Source: Hirudinaria manillensis
Lineage: Eukaryota; Annelida; Clitellata; Hirudinida; Hirudinidae
DNA: 64,000 nucleotides
Assembly (NCBI GenBank): GCA_034509925.1
Contig: CM067528.1
Coordinates: forward strand, 1,634,501 to 1,698,500
Direction: 5' to 3'
The notes below the pieces were generated by a model, which was given only the letters and a program-made list of their open reading frames with translations, was not told the DNA's origin and searched no databases. The translations under genes and the position numbers were made by a program. Below are positions 12,130 to 24,379 of the stretch, in pieces; position 1 is the stretch's first letter, and every line of letters begins with the position of its first letter.

Positions 12130-13590
12130 TTTTCTCAAATTGTGTTGCCAAGTATTTGTATTTTAATAATTGTTAGCAAAGAAAAACAAACCTGAAATTT
12201 GAATCCCTCGATCCAATTTAAATCGACATTCAAATTTTAATTATGCGACCTCTGAAGTTCAGTAAAAGATTTCAACCGATAAATATTTACAATGTATAAA
12301 TAAAATGTAAATAAGATTCAATACCTAACTCAACCCCGGTTTTAATTAGTTTTGCAAATTTGAAAGTATAATCAACAGTGTCGCTTGTCCCATGGGATCC
12401 CATGAATTTAAAATCTCATTATAACCAATCTCGGTAAAAAAAAAAGCCAAATTCAAAATTTAATCTCATCTAAGGCAAATTTATCAATAATGTCATTTGA
12501 TCGAGTTAATCTAATAATAGTTAACCTAATAAAAGCTTGTCAACGTCTTTTTCAGTTTGTTCTGATTTGAAGTTAAAAAATGCTAATTACAAAATATATC
12601 TAATACAAATCACTGAAATTGATATCTTCCCGTAACTATTGAACGTCTACGTATCATATAAATAAATGGGTCAGGTACGACTTATAACAACAAAATTATA
12701 GTTAAAAACCATGAGTGTCTCAACCTTATGACACGCACTGTACCATTAACGAATTTAATGAAATACAGAATTGCAAGCTTGATAAAATACATAATAAGGC
12801 TTAATTTCATCCAAAAATAATTTTTAGTCTAATTTAAACTTTTATAATTTAACTTTAAACTAACATCTCATAGGACTTTTTAGCGTAAGGACTCCAGTCT
12901 TAAAATAAAAGCTTTGGTGCTCAAAGCATCTCCAATAAGAATTCTTAAGGATTAGTGGAAGGGTTTGTCTTGAGTTACCAGCAAATTTGAAGGAATTGTA
13001 TTTTATTAATTTTAAAAATAACTGACATAAATAAAATAACAATCATAGCAACGATATGAAAAACAGGCAGCAATGTCCCTTGCGCTGTCATATCAATCAA
13101 ACCAAGCTGTAAACAAGGAAGTTGGACGCCCGTCGATTTTTTTTGTGTGAATATAATTGACATTTTAGGTGATTTAAATATAAAACTTAGTTTTAAAAAT
13201 ATTATAATATCGTTTAAATTCAAAATTAAGTCGTTATAAATAATATAATTTAATTTAATTAATTAATTAATATCAAAAATGTCGTCTTTCATTAATCGAT
13301 TCATCTCTTCGCGCAATTTCTTTCTTTTTTTTTTGCTTCAATCCAAATGTTGAATCCGAAAAATGGAGAAGATTTTGGACCAAAGTTGTAATAATGACCC
13401 TGAATGGCGTTTATAATTATTTTCGGGTTTTTTTTAGCTTATTTGAATATTCAATTTTATTTGAAAAATGAAACTATTTATAACAGGTACTTAGAAAACA
13501 AGGAGAAAAAAATGGCTAATGGTAACTATACATTGCAATAATAATTCATAATCTCAGAACAGATAGCAATAAAAATAAATTTTATGTATT
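12130..13590. other. Gene B 3' flank and spacer
   Basis: Contains copy 2 of the 8.5-kb flank repeat (about 12,490-12,830) and AT-rich spacer. The minus-strand open frames at 12.86-13.22 kb show no recognisable domain and are not called. Confidence 0.5.
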
Positions 13591-14129
13591 TTCCCAGTTT
13601 CAATTTATTTTTATTCCAATGGCAAAATAATATCTGACAGTTGAAAATATTGATGAATAATAATATTTAAATAATCAAAGTCCGAGATAGTTTCTTGCGA
13701 TTACTTTTGAGAAAGATTTTCAAAACTGCATTTCAGTGTTAAATATTTTTGCCAAACCACCAAACGTTACTAAATATTATATTTTCATGAAAATAAAGAC
13801 AGGTTCAAGTTGAGTGTAGATTAAATTTTTAATCTGAATCAAACAATTATGAAAAAAAAATTATTGTAATAAATAATAAATTGTTGTCCATTATCCACAA
13901 AAAGGTACAAGATATAATCTACTTAACTTTTCATTTTCCATGCGGCCATACCTGATAATTGAATATTGATACCTTGAGACATTGAAATCCAAAGTGCGTT
14001 GAAATTTACAGAGGTATATATTATGATTATATTGTGATAAAGTATTTATTGCATTTGAAAGAAAACAAGTCTTTGAACAAGTAGAGAAGGCAAGTAAATA
14101 ATTATATTATTATTTATTATATTATATTT

Positions 14130-15540
14130 TTTTTTTTACAAACTGAAGGGCCCAATAGGACCACTAACACAGTTTTGTCAATTCGAGCAAGGACAAATGA
14201 CAAATGACAGTAAGAGTCATGTGGCGATAATGACTACAATGGAGTCAGTTATATGTAAGGTACTTTGGCAGAAAAAGATTTCCTGATCATCCAAGTGATT
14301 TTGGCAGCTTTGTGAGTGATGGCTTCAATATGGGTAACAAACTTCAAAGGACCTATTACGACTCCGAGATCTCTAACCATGTCCATGCTTTGAAGGGCCT
14401 GACCGTTGATGGAGTATTTCCGGAGTTCGGCTGTTCTCTTTCTGCTGCCGGCTATAGTGAAGATCTGCCATTTATCAGGTGCAACTGCCATGTATTACTC
14501 CATTGTGCGACCTTATCAAGAACTGATTGTAACTGTGTTTGTGAAGGCGTTGGGAGGCAATAGAGCTTAACATCATCTGCAAATAGTTTGCAGACAATAT
14601 TAGTATCTTTAAACAGATTTGGGAGGTCATTGATGTATAGTGAGAGGAGAGTAGGTCCAAGTACAGTGCCCTGGGGGACGCCGCTGGTGACACAGGCCGT
14701 ATCTGATAGAATTCCACCGATATAAACACGTTGGCTCCTCAATGATAGGAAGTCGGTGAGCCATCCTATAATGTTGCCACTGATGCCGTAATGAGGTAGT
14801 TTGCTTAAGAGTTTGTAGTGTGATACTGAGTCAAAAGCCTTTTTGAAGTCGAGATATGCAACATCCACTGACTGTCCAGATTGGAGTGCTTCCGACCACT
14901 GTTGCATGCATTCAAGAAGATTTGTTACAGTAGATCTGCCTCTGACAAATCCGTGCTCATCCTTGCTTATTAATTTGTGGTGCAGTAAATGATGCATAGA
15001 TGCATAATTGTCTTGTTGATGATCCTCTCCATTACACGACAACGGGTATGAAGCTTACTATCGACATATCTGTGGAACCTTCCAAAATTTTTGCTCTTAA
15101 GTAAATTAAGTTCCAATGATGCATAGTGCTGCTTGATGGATTTACTAGAGTAACTGTAGATATTGTTATTTGATAAGTCCAATTGAAGGCAGGGAGATTG
15201 AAATCTCCGATTAAGCAGATGGTGTGTTTGATTGAACAAAAATGATAAAAGCACTTGATGCTCTCATTGGCGTAGTTCTCGGCCTCCGCGTCAAAACCTC
15301 CATAACATCTGCAGCATTTTTTCGAACATACTTTCTGCAAAGTCGCCCAGAACTTCTCTCGGGAAATCTTCCGATGTAGACGTTTTTGTTGACCTAGGCA
15401 TAGCGAAAAAGATGCTCGACAAAATTGAAACAGAAAAACACCGAACTTAAGACCCAGAAACGAAATTTGAGATAATTAAATCGTTCAAAAGTTCGAGATT
15501 GAAATCAAAACAACCGCTCTTATCGCCCACGACAAGTTAA
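14130..15540 (-). mobile_element. LINE (non-LTR retrotransposon) fragment inserted in satellite
   Basis: Minus-strand element with a poly(T) run at about 14,130-14,140 (its poly(A) tail). It carries an endonuclease C-terminal fragment (GDFNLPAFNW, near 15,170-15,200) and reverse-transcriptase motifs in 14,452-15,042: motif A YLDFKKAFDSVSH, motif B GVPQGTVLGP, motif C FADDVKLY. The frame shifts around 14,460-14,490, after which the C-terminal part continues (14,249-14,491). The endonuclease-to-RT spacing is too short, so there is an internal deletion. It resembles the Jockey/CR1-type clade. Not active. It splits the ATATT satellite of the second flank copy, giving a clean insertion site. Confidence 0.85.
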
Positions 15541-15562
15541 TATTATATTATATTATATTATT

Positions 15563-15800
15563 ATTGTTACTTCAATAGGTTGCTGCTGTATTTTTTATAA
15601 TTATATTTCGTTGAACGAACAGGTAAAGAAATTCCAGATTTCAATCTTTCTTCCTTAAAAATTTTACTTTGCTGACTCAAGTGGGCCATCCTTGTCAAAC
15701 ATTGATTGACAGTTTTGTCTATATTTGTTTCAAAATGAGAATAAAAATATATAAGAAATGTCGACGAACGAATTTTGAGAATCACGACAAATTAATTAAT
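15563..15800. repeat. Upstream block, copy 2
   Basis: Near-identical to 9,715-9,960; lies between the LINE 5' edge and gene C. Confidence 0.85.
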
Positions 15801-16144
15801 TAATTTAATTAAGAAATTTAAACAAACATAATATTTTAATAAAGAACGACTAATTTTAATCATTAAATTCATTAAATAAATTTTCTTAAAATTTTGAATT
15901 TTTTTCATTGAGAAAAAGAAATTTATTACAATAGCTTTCATCATTTTGTGATGGTGCAATCAAAGGCATTAATTTTACAAACGCCAGATTTCTTAGTGGT
16001 CGATAATATAAAAAGTTAATCGATAGTAAATCATTTTAGTAATCATTTTGTTATTCAATTTCTGTCATTCAACGGAGACTATTTAAAGCCGAACGCTCTC
16101 AACAGTTCCAATTTGATTTTGCAGCTCTAGCAGGTATTCTGATA

Positions 16145-17232
16145 ATGGTTTGGACAATGCAGATTGACAGCGATAAGAAAGTTGGAGTCGTCGCTAATGG
16201 CGAAGTCCAGGTAAAAAGAAAATTATTTATTTTTACTCAAATAAATGAATTGTAATTTTAATAATAATTTTTTTAATATCTGTTAAATTTATACACATCT
16301 TTTAGCAGCCAGAGCAGTCAAACACAAATAAGTGCGTGTTCCTTTGTGTTATCGGCGTAATAGGTGCTGTGATGGTCATCGTTGGACAGCTTGTTAACGT
16401 CTATCTCCTCACTGATGCATTCAACAAGATTGCCACTGTATGGATTTTACTTATTAAACTTTATTAACTCTTTAATTCTGATTTATTTATTTTAAATACT
16501 ATTTCCATTCCAGCAATCAATTAAAACTAATCAGAACACCAGCCAGGACGTGACTGCTGATTTGACTAGCAAAATAGTCCAATATGACATTGATAGCAAT
16601 GGCATCAAAGCTGTTTACGTGGAAGATTACAACTCGGTATCGATTCGATTGATCTATTCGATTCTATTTGTGAGAAACTAAAAAAAATTAAAACGATTAA
16701 TTCCATATTTTGTTCTAGTTCTTGAGAGTGGTGAAGTTGACCAAAGACAAAGACGTCTTTTGCTATGCAAGTGTTATGAACGGGACTGAGAAAGTGGATC
16801 TCACCAACATTGGAAAAACATCCGAAAAGGTTTGTAGCTATGATTGAAACTATTAAAATTAATTAAATATAAAAAATATTTGATGATGCTGATCTCACTT
16901 TGATAGGTGGAGAGCAATGACACAATTACTCACGTAAGAGTCAGTGCCCCAATTCCTGACATCAGTTTCATGAACAAAAAGGCTCGCATCTTGTGCAAGG
17001 GTACTCCTACCTATTGGGTTCAATCGAACTGTCAGCAATCCAAAGGTTAATAAAGTAATCATTTATCTAAAAAATGGAATTTATATCTAATATTTTCCTT
17101 TCATTTTTGGCAGAAATTCAAAAGCAGAAAAGATCTATTTGCAACATTTGCCCATACTCTTGCAATTGGGTGTATTACTACTGCTGTGGGTACAGATATT
17201 ACTGCTACTTTGATTGCTATTACCACTGTTGA
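16145..17232 (+). CDS. BRICHOS-domain precursor C
   Basis: Exons 16145-16210, 16306-16437, 16514-16636, 16719-16829, 16907-17045, 17114-17232; 229 aa. The membrane exon is strongly altered relative to gene B: 19 of 44 codons differ, every one an amino-acid change, including Gln and Asn within the hydrophobic run (VGQLVNVYLL). The following 76-bp intron is identical to that of B. BRICHOS Cys are in KDVFCYAS and ARILCKG. KQKR is intact before a 32-residue terminal peptide with 8 Cys and 10 Tyr, where several Tyr of gene B are replaced by Asn, Ser or His and one codon is missing near the end. The polar membrane segment may still anchor, or the product may behave differently. Confidence 0.82.
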
Positions 17233-17942
17233 AAGAGAAGTTAAGAAGTCATCGAGAATACTTTAGTACTTGGAGGTTTAAGATAAAACTAACCAGCCTT
17301 TGATGAAAGACTTTGCTAGTGACTTTTAATTGGAATTTTATTCCACACTAAACTCTAATTTACTCGTTCAATGAATTTATTTAATTTATATTGGGCTTAA
17401 TAAAGATTTATTTTTCTCAAATTGTGTTTCCAAGTTTTTATATTTTAATAATTGTTAGCAAAGAAATAAACCTGAAATTTGAATCCCTCGATCCAATTTA
17501 AATCGACATTTAAATTTTAATTATACGACCTCTGAAGTTCAGTAAAACATTTCAACCGATAAATATTTACAATATATAAATGTAAATAAGATTCAATACC
17601 TAACTCAACCCTGGTTTTAATTAGTTGTGTAAATTTGAAAGTATAATCAATAGTGCCAACTTAAAATCTCATTATAACCAATCTCGGTAAAAAAAAAAGC
17701 CAAATTCAAAATTTAATCTCTTCTAAGGCAATTTTATCATTAATGTCGTACATTCGACTCGACCTAGTAATGATGTTAATGCTTAAAATCATGAAATTAA
17801 AATCATAATTGCTCTACCAACATCGAGATCAACATCAACTAAACTAAGCAGTCGAACTCTATGACTTTACTCGTAACATTCCTCCTTTTGTTGAAATCAA
17901 GGGTTTTCCCAGGAAAGACAGAAACTGATTCTCGTCTGGTTT

Positions 17943-19093
17943 CTAATTGAAGAGACTGAAGATAAAGCATCCCACTTCTGCCACCCAGCAGTGATCTCCG
18001 CAATCCCAAATGTTTCGAATGAATCTGCATGCATAGTTACAAATCTGACCGCAGTTGCCTCTTTTCTGTCTGACGACTCCTATGAGAATCATCATGAAAA
18101 AGTAAACTCATCAACTCATTTCTAGGTTTTTTTTTAAATAAATTTATTAAATGATGAGAGCTTCATGGTCGATCAATGATGATGGCTGGTGACTTAATTG
18201 TGTCTGCAAATCTGTAATCTAATTTTGTGGAAATGAAGTCGAAATTGAATCAAATATAATCTAATAAAGAATATACGTACCACCAGCAGGTTGCCATATA
18301 GGTATCGTCCAATAAGTCAAGACATTTTTGCACATATTTCGCGCCTTTCTATTCAGGAAGCTGATGTCAGGGATGGGCAGAGTATTCCTCAGGTAAAAAA
18401 AGTTTTGTTCTGAATGCCACCTACCAATACACCACATTAATATTAGATTTTACCGATATATTCAACATCAGGCACGTTGAATCACGAGTTATTCGTAACA
18501 TTTGAGCCTTTTATAACCATTAGAAATTCGTTTTATCATGAAATTTATGAAAATTATCCAATAACCGTATCCGCCACCGTATTGATTCGAGATGAATCAG
18601 GCATTTGAGTTTCGTTTATCGTTGACGCGTAGCAGACGATTCCGGAAGGCGTGGAAACCCTAACAACTTCCACAAACTTTATAAGAATAAAATAAGTAAT
18701 AAATTTTTGATCTAATTAATTTTTGTTATTTTAACTATAATTATCATAAATTAATTATTATAATTGTAAATGTTTTTACAATCACGCGATAACTTCAAAT
18801 TTGAAAGCATCACTAACAGAATTGAAATCGTCAACATAGTCCACGTTAACGTCGCCATCTTTGACTTGATATTCTATTGTTCCGCTGGTTGTATCGAAAT
18901 AAATATCTTGTTTCGTCTCTTTTCTGATCCTGATTGATCGCTGAAAACAGGAGTTTGAAAGTAACATAAATAAAGTAACATAAATACAGCCATAGTTTTA
19001 TGTCTCAAAGTGCAAACAATCTACGAGATTGAAAATTTCGTCAGTTTGCAACTTAAAGAAAGTACCGCTTCGATTCTGTGAAAGACTTCCGTT
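17943..19093 (-). pseudogene. Broken copy of the divergent BRICHOS gene F
   Basis: Recognisable exons on the minus strand, numbered as in gene F: exon 6 17943-18079 (intact RQKR and six-Cys terminal peptide frame), exon 5 from about 18410 down to 18281 (5' end lost), exon 4 18566-18676 (FVEVVRVS), exon 3 18818-18940, and only the last 28 bp of exon 2 (19066-19093). The membrane exon is cut at 19093/19094, where LINE-derived sequence begins. Exon 5 is broken at about 18410, where an inverted copy of 22,240-22,369 begins. With no anchor or start exon it cannot make the full precursor, although the terminal-peptide exon is still clean. Confidence 0.8.
18410..18538. repeat. Inverted repeat arm 1 (arm 2 at 22240-22369)
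   Basis: About 125 bp, the reverse complement of 22,240-22,369 essentially without mismatch. It includes a TTATAAAAGGCTC promoter-like motif on the minus strand. Confidence 0.85.
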
Positions 19094-19510
19094 GCTTGAT
19101 GGATTTACTACAGTAACTGTAGATATTGTTATTTGGTACTGCATGATAAGTCCAATTGAAGGCAGGGAGATTGAAATCTCCGAGTAAGCAGATGGTGTGT
19201 TTGATTGAACAAAAATGATAAAAACACTTGATGCTCACATTGGCGTAGTTCTCGGCCTCCGCGTCAAAACCTCCATAACATCTGCAGCATTTTTTCGAAC
19301 ATACTTTCTGAAAAGTCGCCCAGGACTTCTCTCGGGAAATCTTCCGATGTAGACGTTTTTGTTGACCTAGGCATAGCGAAAAAGATGCTAGACAAAATAG
19401 AAACAGAAAAACACTGAACTTAAGACCCAGAAACGAAATTTGAGATAATTAAATCGTACAAAAGTTCGAGATTGAAATCAAAACAACCGCTCTTATCGCC
19501 CACAACAAGT
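19094..19510 (-). mobile_element. LINE 5' fragment upstream of gene D
   Basis: Minus-strand frame contains CLLGDFNLPAFNWTY, the endonuclease tail of the LINE at 14.1-15.5 kb. It joins satellite remnants and the upstream block exactly as in gene C's flank, showing that the D flank was copied after the LINE had inserted. Confidence 0.8.
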
Positions 19511-19534
19511 TAATATTATATTATATTATATTAT

Positions 19535-19780
19535 TATTGTTACTTCAATAGGTTGCTGTTGTATTTTTTATAATTATATTTCGTTGAACGAACAGATAAA
19601 GAAATTCCAATTTCAATCTTTCTTCCTTAAAAATTTTACTTTGCTGACTCAAGTGGGCCATCCTTGTCAAACCTTGATTGACAGTTTTGTCTTTATTTGT
19701 TTCAAAACGAGAATAAAAATATACAAGAAATGTCGACGAACGAATTTTGAGAATCACGACAGAAATTAATTAATTTATTT
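19535..19780. repeat. Upstream block, copy 3
   Basis: Near-identical to 9,715-9,960, with a small deletion that shifts the minus-strand frame. Confidence 0.85.
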
Positions 19781-20119
19781 AATTAAGAAATTTAAACAAA
19801 CACAATATTTTAATAAAGAACAATTAAATTTTAATAATTAAATTCATTACATAAATTTTCTTAAAATTTGGAATTTTTTTCATTGAGAAAACGAAATTTA
19901 TTACAATAGCTTTCATCATTTTGTGGTGGTACAATCAAAGCCATTAATTTTACAAACGCCAGGTTTCTTAGCGGTCGATAATATGAAACGTTAATCGATA
20001 GTAAATCATTTTAGTAATCATTTTGTTATTCAATTTCTGTCATTCAACGGAGACTATTTAAAGCCGAACGCTCTCAACAGTTCCAATTCTACTTTGCAGT
20101 TCTAGCAGGTATTCTGATA

Positions 20120-21214
20120 ATGGTTTGGACAATGCAGATTGCTGAGAATAAGAAAGTTGGAGTCGTCGCTAATGGCGAAGTCCAGGTAAAAAGAAAATTA
20201 TTTATTTTTACTCAAATAAATGAATTGTAATTTTAATAATAATTTTTTTAATATCTGTTAAATTTATACACATCTTTTAGCAGCCAAAGCAGTCAAGCAC
20301 AAATAAGTGCGTGAACTTTTGTGTTACCATCGTAGCAGTTACTGTGATAGTCATCGGTGGACTGGTCGTTGACGTCTATCTCGGCACTGGTGCATTCAAC
20401 AAGATTGCCACTGTATGGATTTTACTTATTAAACTTTATTAACTCTTTAATTCTGATTTATTTATTTTAAATACTATTTCCATTCCAGCAATCAATTAAA
20501 ACTAATCAGAACACCAGCCAGGACGTGGCTGCTGATTTGACTAGCAATATAGTAAAATATGTCATTGATAGCAATGGCATCAAAGCTGTTTACGTGGAAG
20601 ATTACAACTCGGTATCGATTCGATTGATCTATTCGATTCTATTTGTGAGAAACTAAAAAAAAATTAAAACGATTAATTCCATATTTTGTTCTAGTTCTTG
20701 AGAGTGGTGAAGTTGACCAAAGACAAAGACGTCTTTTGCTATGCAAATTTTATGAACGGGACTGACAAAGTGGATCTCACCAACATTGGAAAAACATCCG
20801 AAAAGGTTTGTAGCTATGATTAAAACTATTAAAATTAATTAAATATAAAAAATATTTGATGATGCTGATCTCACTTTGATAGGTGGAGAGCAATGACACA
20901 ATTACTCACGTAAGAGTCAGTGCCCCAATTCCTGACATCAGTTTCATGAACAAAAAGGCTCGCATCTTGTGCAAGGGTACTCCTACCTATTGGGTTCAAT
21001 CGAACTGTCAGCAATCCAAAGGTTAATAAAGAAATCATTTATCTAAAAAAAAATGGAATTTATATCTAATATTTTCCTTTCATTTTTGGCAGAAATTCAA
21101 AAGCAGAAAATATCTATTTTCAGCATTTGCCCATACTATTGCAATTGGGTGTATTACCACTGCTGTGGGTACAGATATTACTGCTACTTTGATTGCTATT
21201 ATTACTACTTTTGA
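20120..21214 (+). CDS. BRICHOS-domain precursor D, processing site and two Cys altered
   Basis: Exons 20120-20185, 20281-20412, 20489-20611, 20695-20805, 20883-21021, 21093-21214; 230 aa, frame fully open. Against gene C the membrane exon has 16 changed codons, all amino-acid changes, now with Asp inside the hydrophobic run (VVDVYLG). In the last exon the Lys-Arg site reads Lys-Ile (AGA to ATA). Terminal-peptide Cys 3 has become Phe and the final Cys 33 has also become Phe, leaving six of eight Cys. The paired loss suggests these two were disulfide partners. Without the dibasic site the peptide may stay attached or be cut elsewhere. The open frame and intact splice sites argue against simple decay, but a pseudogene is not excluded. 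Confidence 0.8.
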
Positions 21215-21617
21215 AAGAGAAGTTAAGAAGTCATCGAGAATACTTTAGTACTTGGAGGTTTAAGATAAAACTAACCATCATTTGATGAAAGACTTTGCTA
21301 ATCTGCTGACTTTTAATTGAAATTTTATTCCGCACTAAACTCTAATTTACTCGTTCAATGAATTTATTTAATTTATATTGGGCTTAATAAAGAATTCTTT
21401 TTCTCAAATTGTGTTGCCAAGTTTTTATATTTTAATAATTGTTAGCAAAGAAATAAACCTGAAATTTGAATCCCTCGATCCAATTTAAATCGACATTTAA
21501 ATTTTAATTATACGACCTCTGAAGTTCAGTGAAACATTTCAACCGATAAATATTTACAATATATAAATGTAAATAAGATTTTTAATTAGGTTTGGTTTTA
21601 ATTAGTTGTGTAAATTT

Positions 21618-21936
21618 AGGTAAAAAAAAGGTTTTGTTCTGTTCTTGAGAATGGATGCTCTTGATACAAATATTTTTCTCAAACTTATTAAAACGTTCAA
21701 AGTACAAATTTCAAAATACAAAATCCTTTACTAAAAAATATCTTCAAAAACTTTGTGTAGCATTCGAATTTATTCAATTTATGACACCAAGGATATCATG
21801 AAATTTATGAAAATTATCCAATAACCGTATCCGCCACCGTATTGATTCGAGATGAATCAGGCATTTGAGTTTCGTTTATCGTTGACGCGTAGCAGACGAT
21901 TCCGGAAGGCGTGGAAACCCTAACAACTTCCACAAA
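21618..21936 (-). pseudogene. Two-exon fragment of a gene F relative
   Basis: Minus strand: 5' part of the fifth exon (about 21618-21659) and the complete fourth exon (21826-21936, identical in frame to the intact gene). It is joined directly to the 3' flank of gene D at about 21,618 and diverges after 21,963. It is the piece missing from the 17.9-kb copy. Confidence 0.75.
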
Positions 21937-22239
21937 CTTTATAAGAATAAAATAAGTAATAAATTCGAACATTTAAAGTAGAAAAGTTTAATTTATTGAA
22001 TTTCAAAGTTTAACGAAGATATATTTATAAATAGAATTATAATATTATTATATAATAAATGTATTTTTGTCTTCTGACCAATAAAGATTTTTTTTTATCA
22101 AATCAATTTGTTTCTAGCTCCCGCCGAAAGATTCCTCGTCTGTTCTTTTCAATCATTGCGACCAAATTGGTAACATTTACAAATTGCATTTTATTTGTGA
22201 AAATAAATTAAAAAAAATACAACCCAAAATGGCGGACCA

Positions 22240-22369
22240 GCTTAAAAAGAATTTCTAATGGTTATAAAAGGCTCAAATGTTACGAATAACTCGTGATTCA
22301 ACGTGCCTGATGTTGAATATATCGGTAAAATCTAATATTAATGTGGTGTATTGGTAGGTGGCATTCAGT
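22240..22369. repeat. Inverted repeat arm 2
   Basis: Reverse complement of 18,410-18,538. The two arms bracket gene D and its flanks, about 3.7 kb apart. Confidence 0.85.
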
Positions 22370-22762
22370 TTTTGAAGATGCCATGGACACATTATAATAT
22401 TCAGAATATTATTAATATTCTAACAATAATAATAAATAAATATTATAATTATATTAAGCATTATATAAAGCAAAATATTATTAATATTCTAACAATGATA
22501 ATAAATAAATAAATAATTTATTTATAACCAATACGGGCTAACCCCGTAAAATAACAATAATTTCAATTCAAAGTGTAAATGGATTTAAGCATTTTTTAAC
22601 CACCTATTTTCACCATTCCAAAAATTTCTATTTATAAACGTCAACAATAATCATTATTAATTAATCTTTTGTAATTATTAATTTAGATTTACAATTAGTT
22701 GTCATCAGATTTTCAGATGTTTTTGTTTTCATTCCCTCCAGTAATAGGTCATTTCCTCGGTA

Positions 22763-23309
22763 CTAAATGCCATATCCAACTGAGAATGGAAATGATGATT
22801 GTAGATCCAAGTAAATCACTGAAATTAATACCAACTGTTTTTCTGGTTCGTTTAAAGCTTGTAGGGGTTTGAAGGATGTTGTTCAATTATAATGGAAATA
22901 ATTCATTAACATTTAAAATTAATTAATGTTTAAAATTAATAATTTGTGACTTCAAATCAACTGAGATCTTACGTCTGCAGCAATGATCAGTGTCGCAACG
23001 GATATCTGTGCCAAAGCAATTTCTATCCTAAACGTTTTAGTATTAATGAACGAACAATTTCAATTGTATCATAACTATTTTAACAGATTAATAAATAATA
23101 ATAATAAGCAATAAATCAATACTCACACTATGGCAATGATCGCATACAGTAGCTAACCCGGCATTCGAATAAAATAGGAAATCATTAAGCACCAATTTAT
23201 CCATGTGTCTTATTATGTATCTTCAACAGAGAGATATCACAAATCAGTAACCTAGGATAATTGTAAGCGAAAGAATTTCAAGCAGGAAAACATAAACGCT
23301 TTTCAACAT
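22763..23309 (-). CDS. Small secreted six-Cys peptide 1
   Basis: Minus strand, exons 23252-23309, 23127-23152, 22973-23027 and 22763-22779; 51 aa. Exon 1 encodes a hydrophobic signal peptide (about 20 residues, MLKSVYVFLLEILSL onward). The mature part is about 30 residues with C-x2-C-x5-C-x6-C-x4-CC. A TATAAAAG box lies at 23344-23351, about 35 bp upstream of the ATG. Exon lengths, phases and total length match the paralogue at 24.4-24.9 kb. I do not recognise the family; secreted Cys-stabilised peptides of this size are commonly defence or venom-type, but no activity is claimed. The Glu within the signal core (FLLEIL) is unusual. Confidence 0.65.
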
Positions 23310-23343
23310 GATGAACCAATCATATTCACATGACGTTCAAATA

Positions 23344-23351
23344 CTTTTATA
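23344..23351 (-). promoter_or_regulatory. TATA box of six-Cys peptide 1
   Basis: TATAAAAG on the minus strand about 35 bp before the ATG; the paralogue has the same motif at 24943-24950. Confidence 0.6.
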
Positions 23352-23612
23352 TTTCATATAAGAATTTAAGTGATTTATTATCGTTGTCAAACATCCATTT
23401 TGAAAAGATGAAGTTGCAGTTAGCGATGAAAGGTATGTCTCAGTGCACTGCAATAATTTGTTTGATTTATCATTCCATATTGAAAAGGAAAATATAATAA
23501 AAACTTTAAATCCTGAAATTTGTACCGTTAATGAACGACCAATACCTCAGACTCGTTTCAGTTTATAAACAGATTTTTAACAGGTTATTAAATACTAAAT
23601 AACAATACTCAC

Positions 23613-23647
23613 TGGAGGCCAAGGATAGTCACATCCACTGGTCGGCC
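23613..23647 (-). pseudogene. Isolated second exon of a six-Cys peptide gene
   Basis: 35 bp with cgtag acceptor and gtgagt donor, same length and phase as exon 2 of the 24.4-kb gene, encoding GPTSGCDYPWPP. The flanking intron sequence is also related. No matching exons 1 or 3 could be found around it, so it is a remnant of a third copy. Confidence 0.5.
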
Positions 23648-23869
23648 CTACGTTGAAATAAAAAGCTATTTGTTAGTGCACTGCAATGATTTGTTTGATT
23701 TATCATCCCATATTGAAAAGGAAACTGTAATGAAAAAAGAAAAGTATTTATTTTGAAAATTATTATAAACAATATTTTATTTTAAATAAATGGAAATGGA
23801 AGTGGCACTGTTGTGTAATTGCGATTCCTTGCTTCAATGAGTGGAGAGAAAATATTAATTGAAATTCGG

Positions 23870-24222
23870 GAATCGCAATCCAGCTCAGGCGCCCAAAATA
23901 ATTGAATTTCAATTAAAACTTTAATTTAGTTTCATGTTTTAACATAAAATGCATTTTATTTGTGAAAATAAATTTCATAAAAGTGTCCCATTACAACAAA
24001 ATGGTCGCTATGATATTCTGGCTTTATTAAGGATGATTTCATGATGATTTCTTCAATTTCTGTGAAAATCATTTTTAATTTAAATTTGAATATTTAAATT
24101 TAAATATTTAAAACCATTTCAAAAACAAAATGTTTCGATAATTTCGCTTCGATTTGTTCCTATTAAAATGGATTTAATTCAAATTCCTATTAACCATTCG
24201 CTTTTCTTATTTTAAACATTTC
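23870..24222. repeat. Direct repeat, copy 1 (copy 2 at about 26168-26531)
   Basis: About 350 bp beginning GGAATCGCAATCCAGCTCAG recurs at 26,168-26,531 with scattered differences. No gene seen within it. Confidence 0.8.
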
Positions 24223-24379
24223 TTCATATGCCAACAATTTTATTCACAATTTATTTATTTATAATTATTAATTTAGTTTTAAAATTAAGGGTAGTTATTA
24301 TCAGATTATAAGATGCTTCCACTTTCTTTCACTAGCAAGAGGTCAAATTCTTGGCAGAAGGTTCAAATATCGAGTGAAA

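Noticed and set aside
18782..18967. Treating the 61-codon frames at 18.8, 27.8 and 31.8 kb as separate small genes
   Set aside because: Each is a single exon of the gene F family extended into intron sequence.
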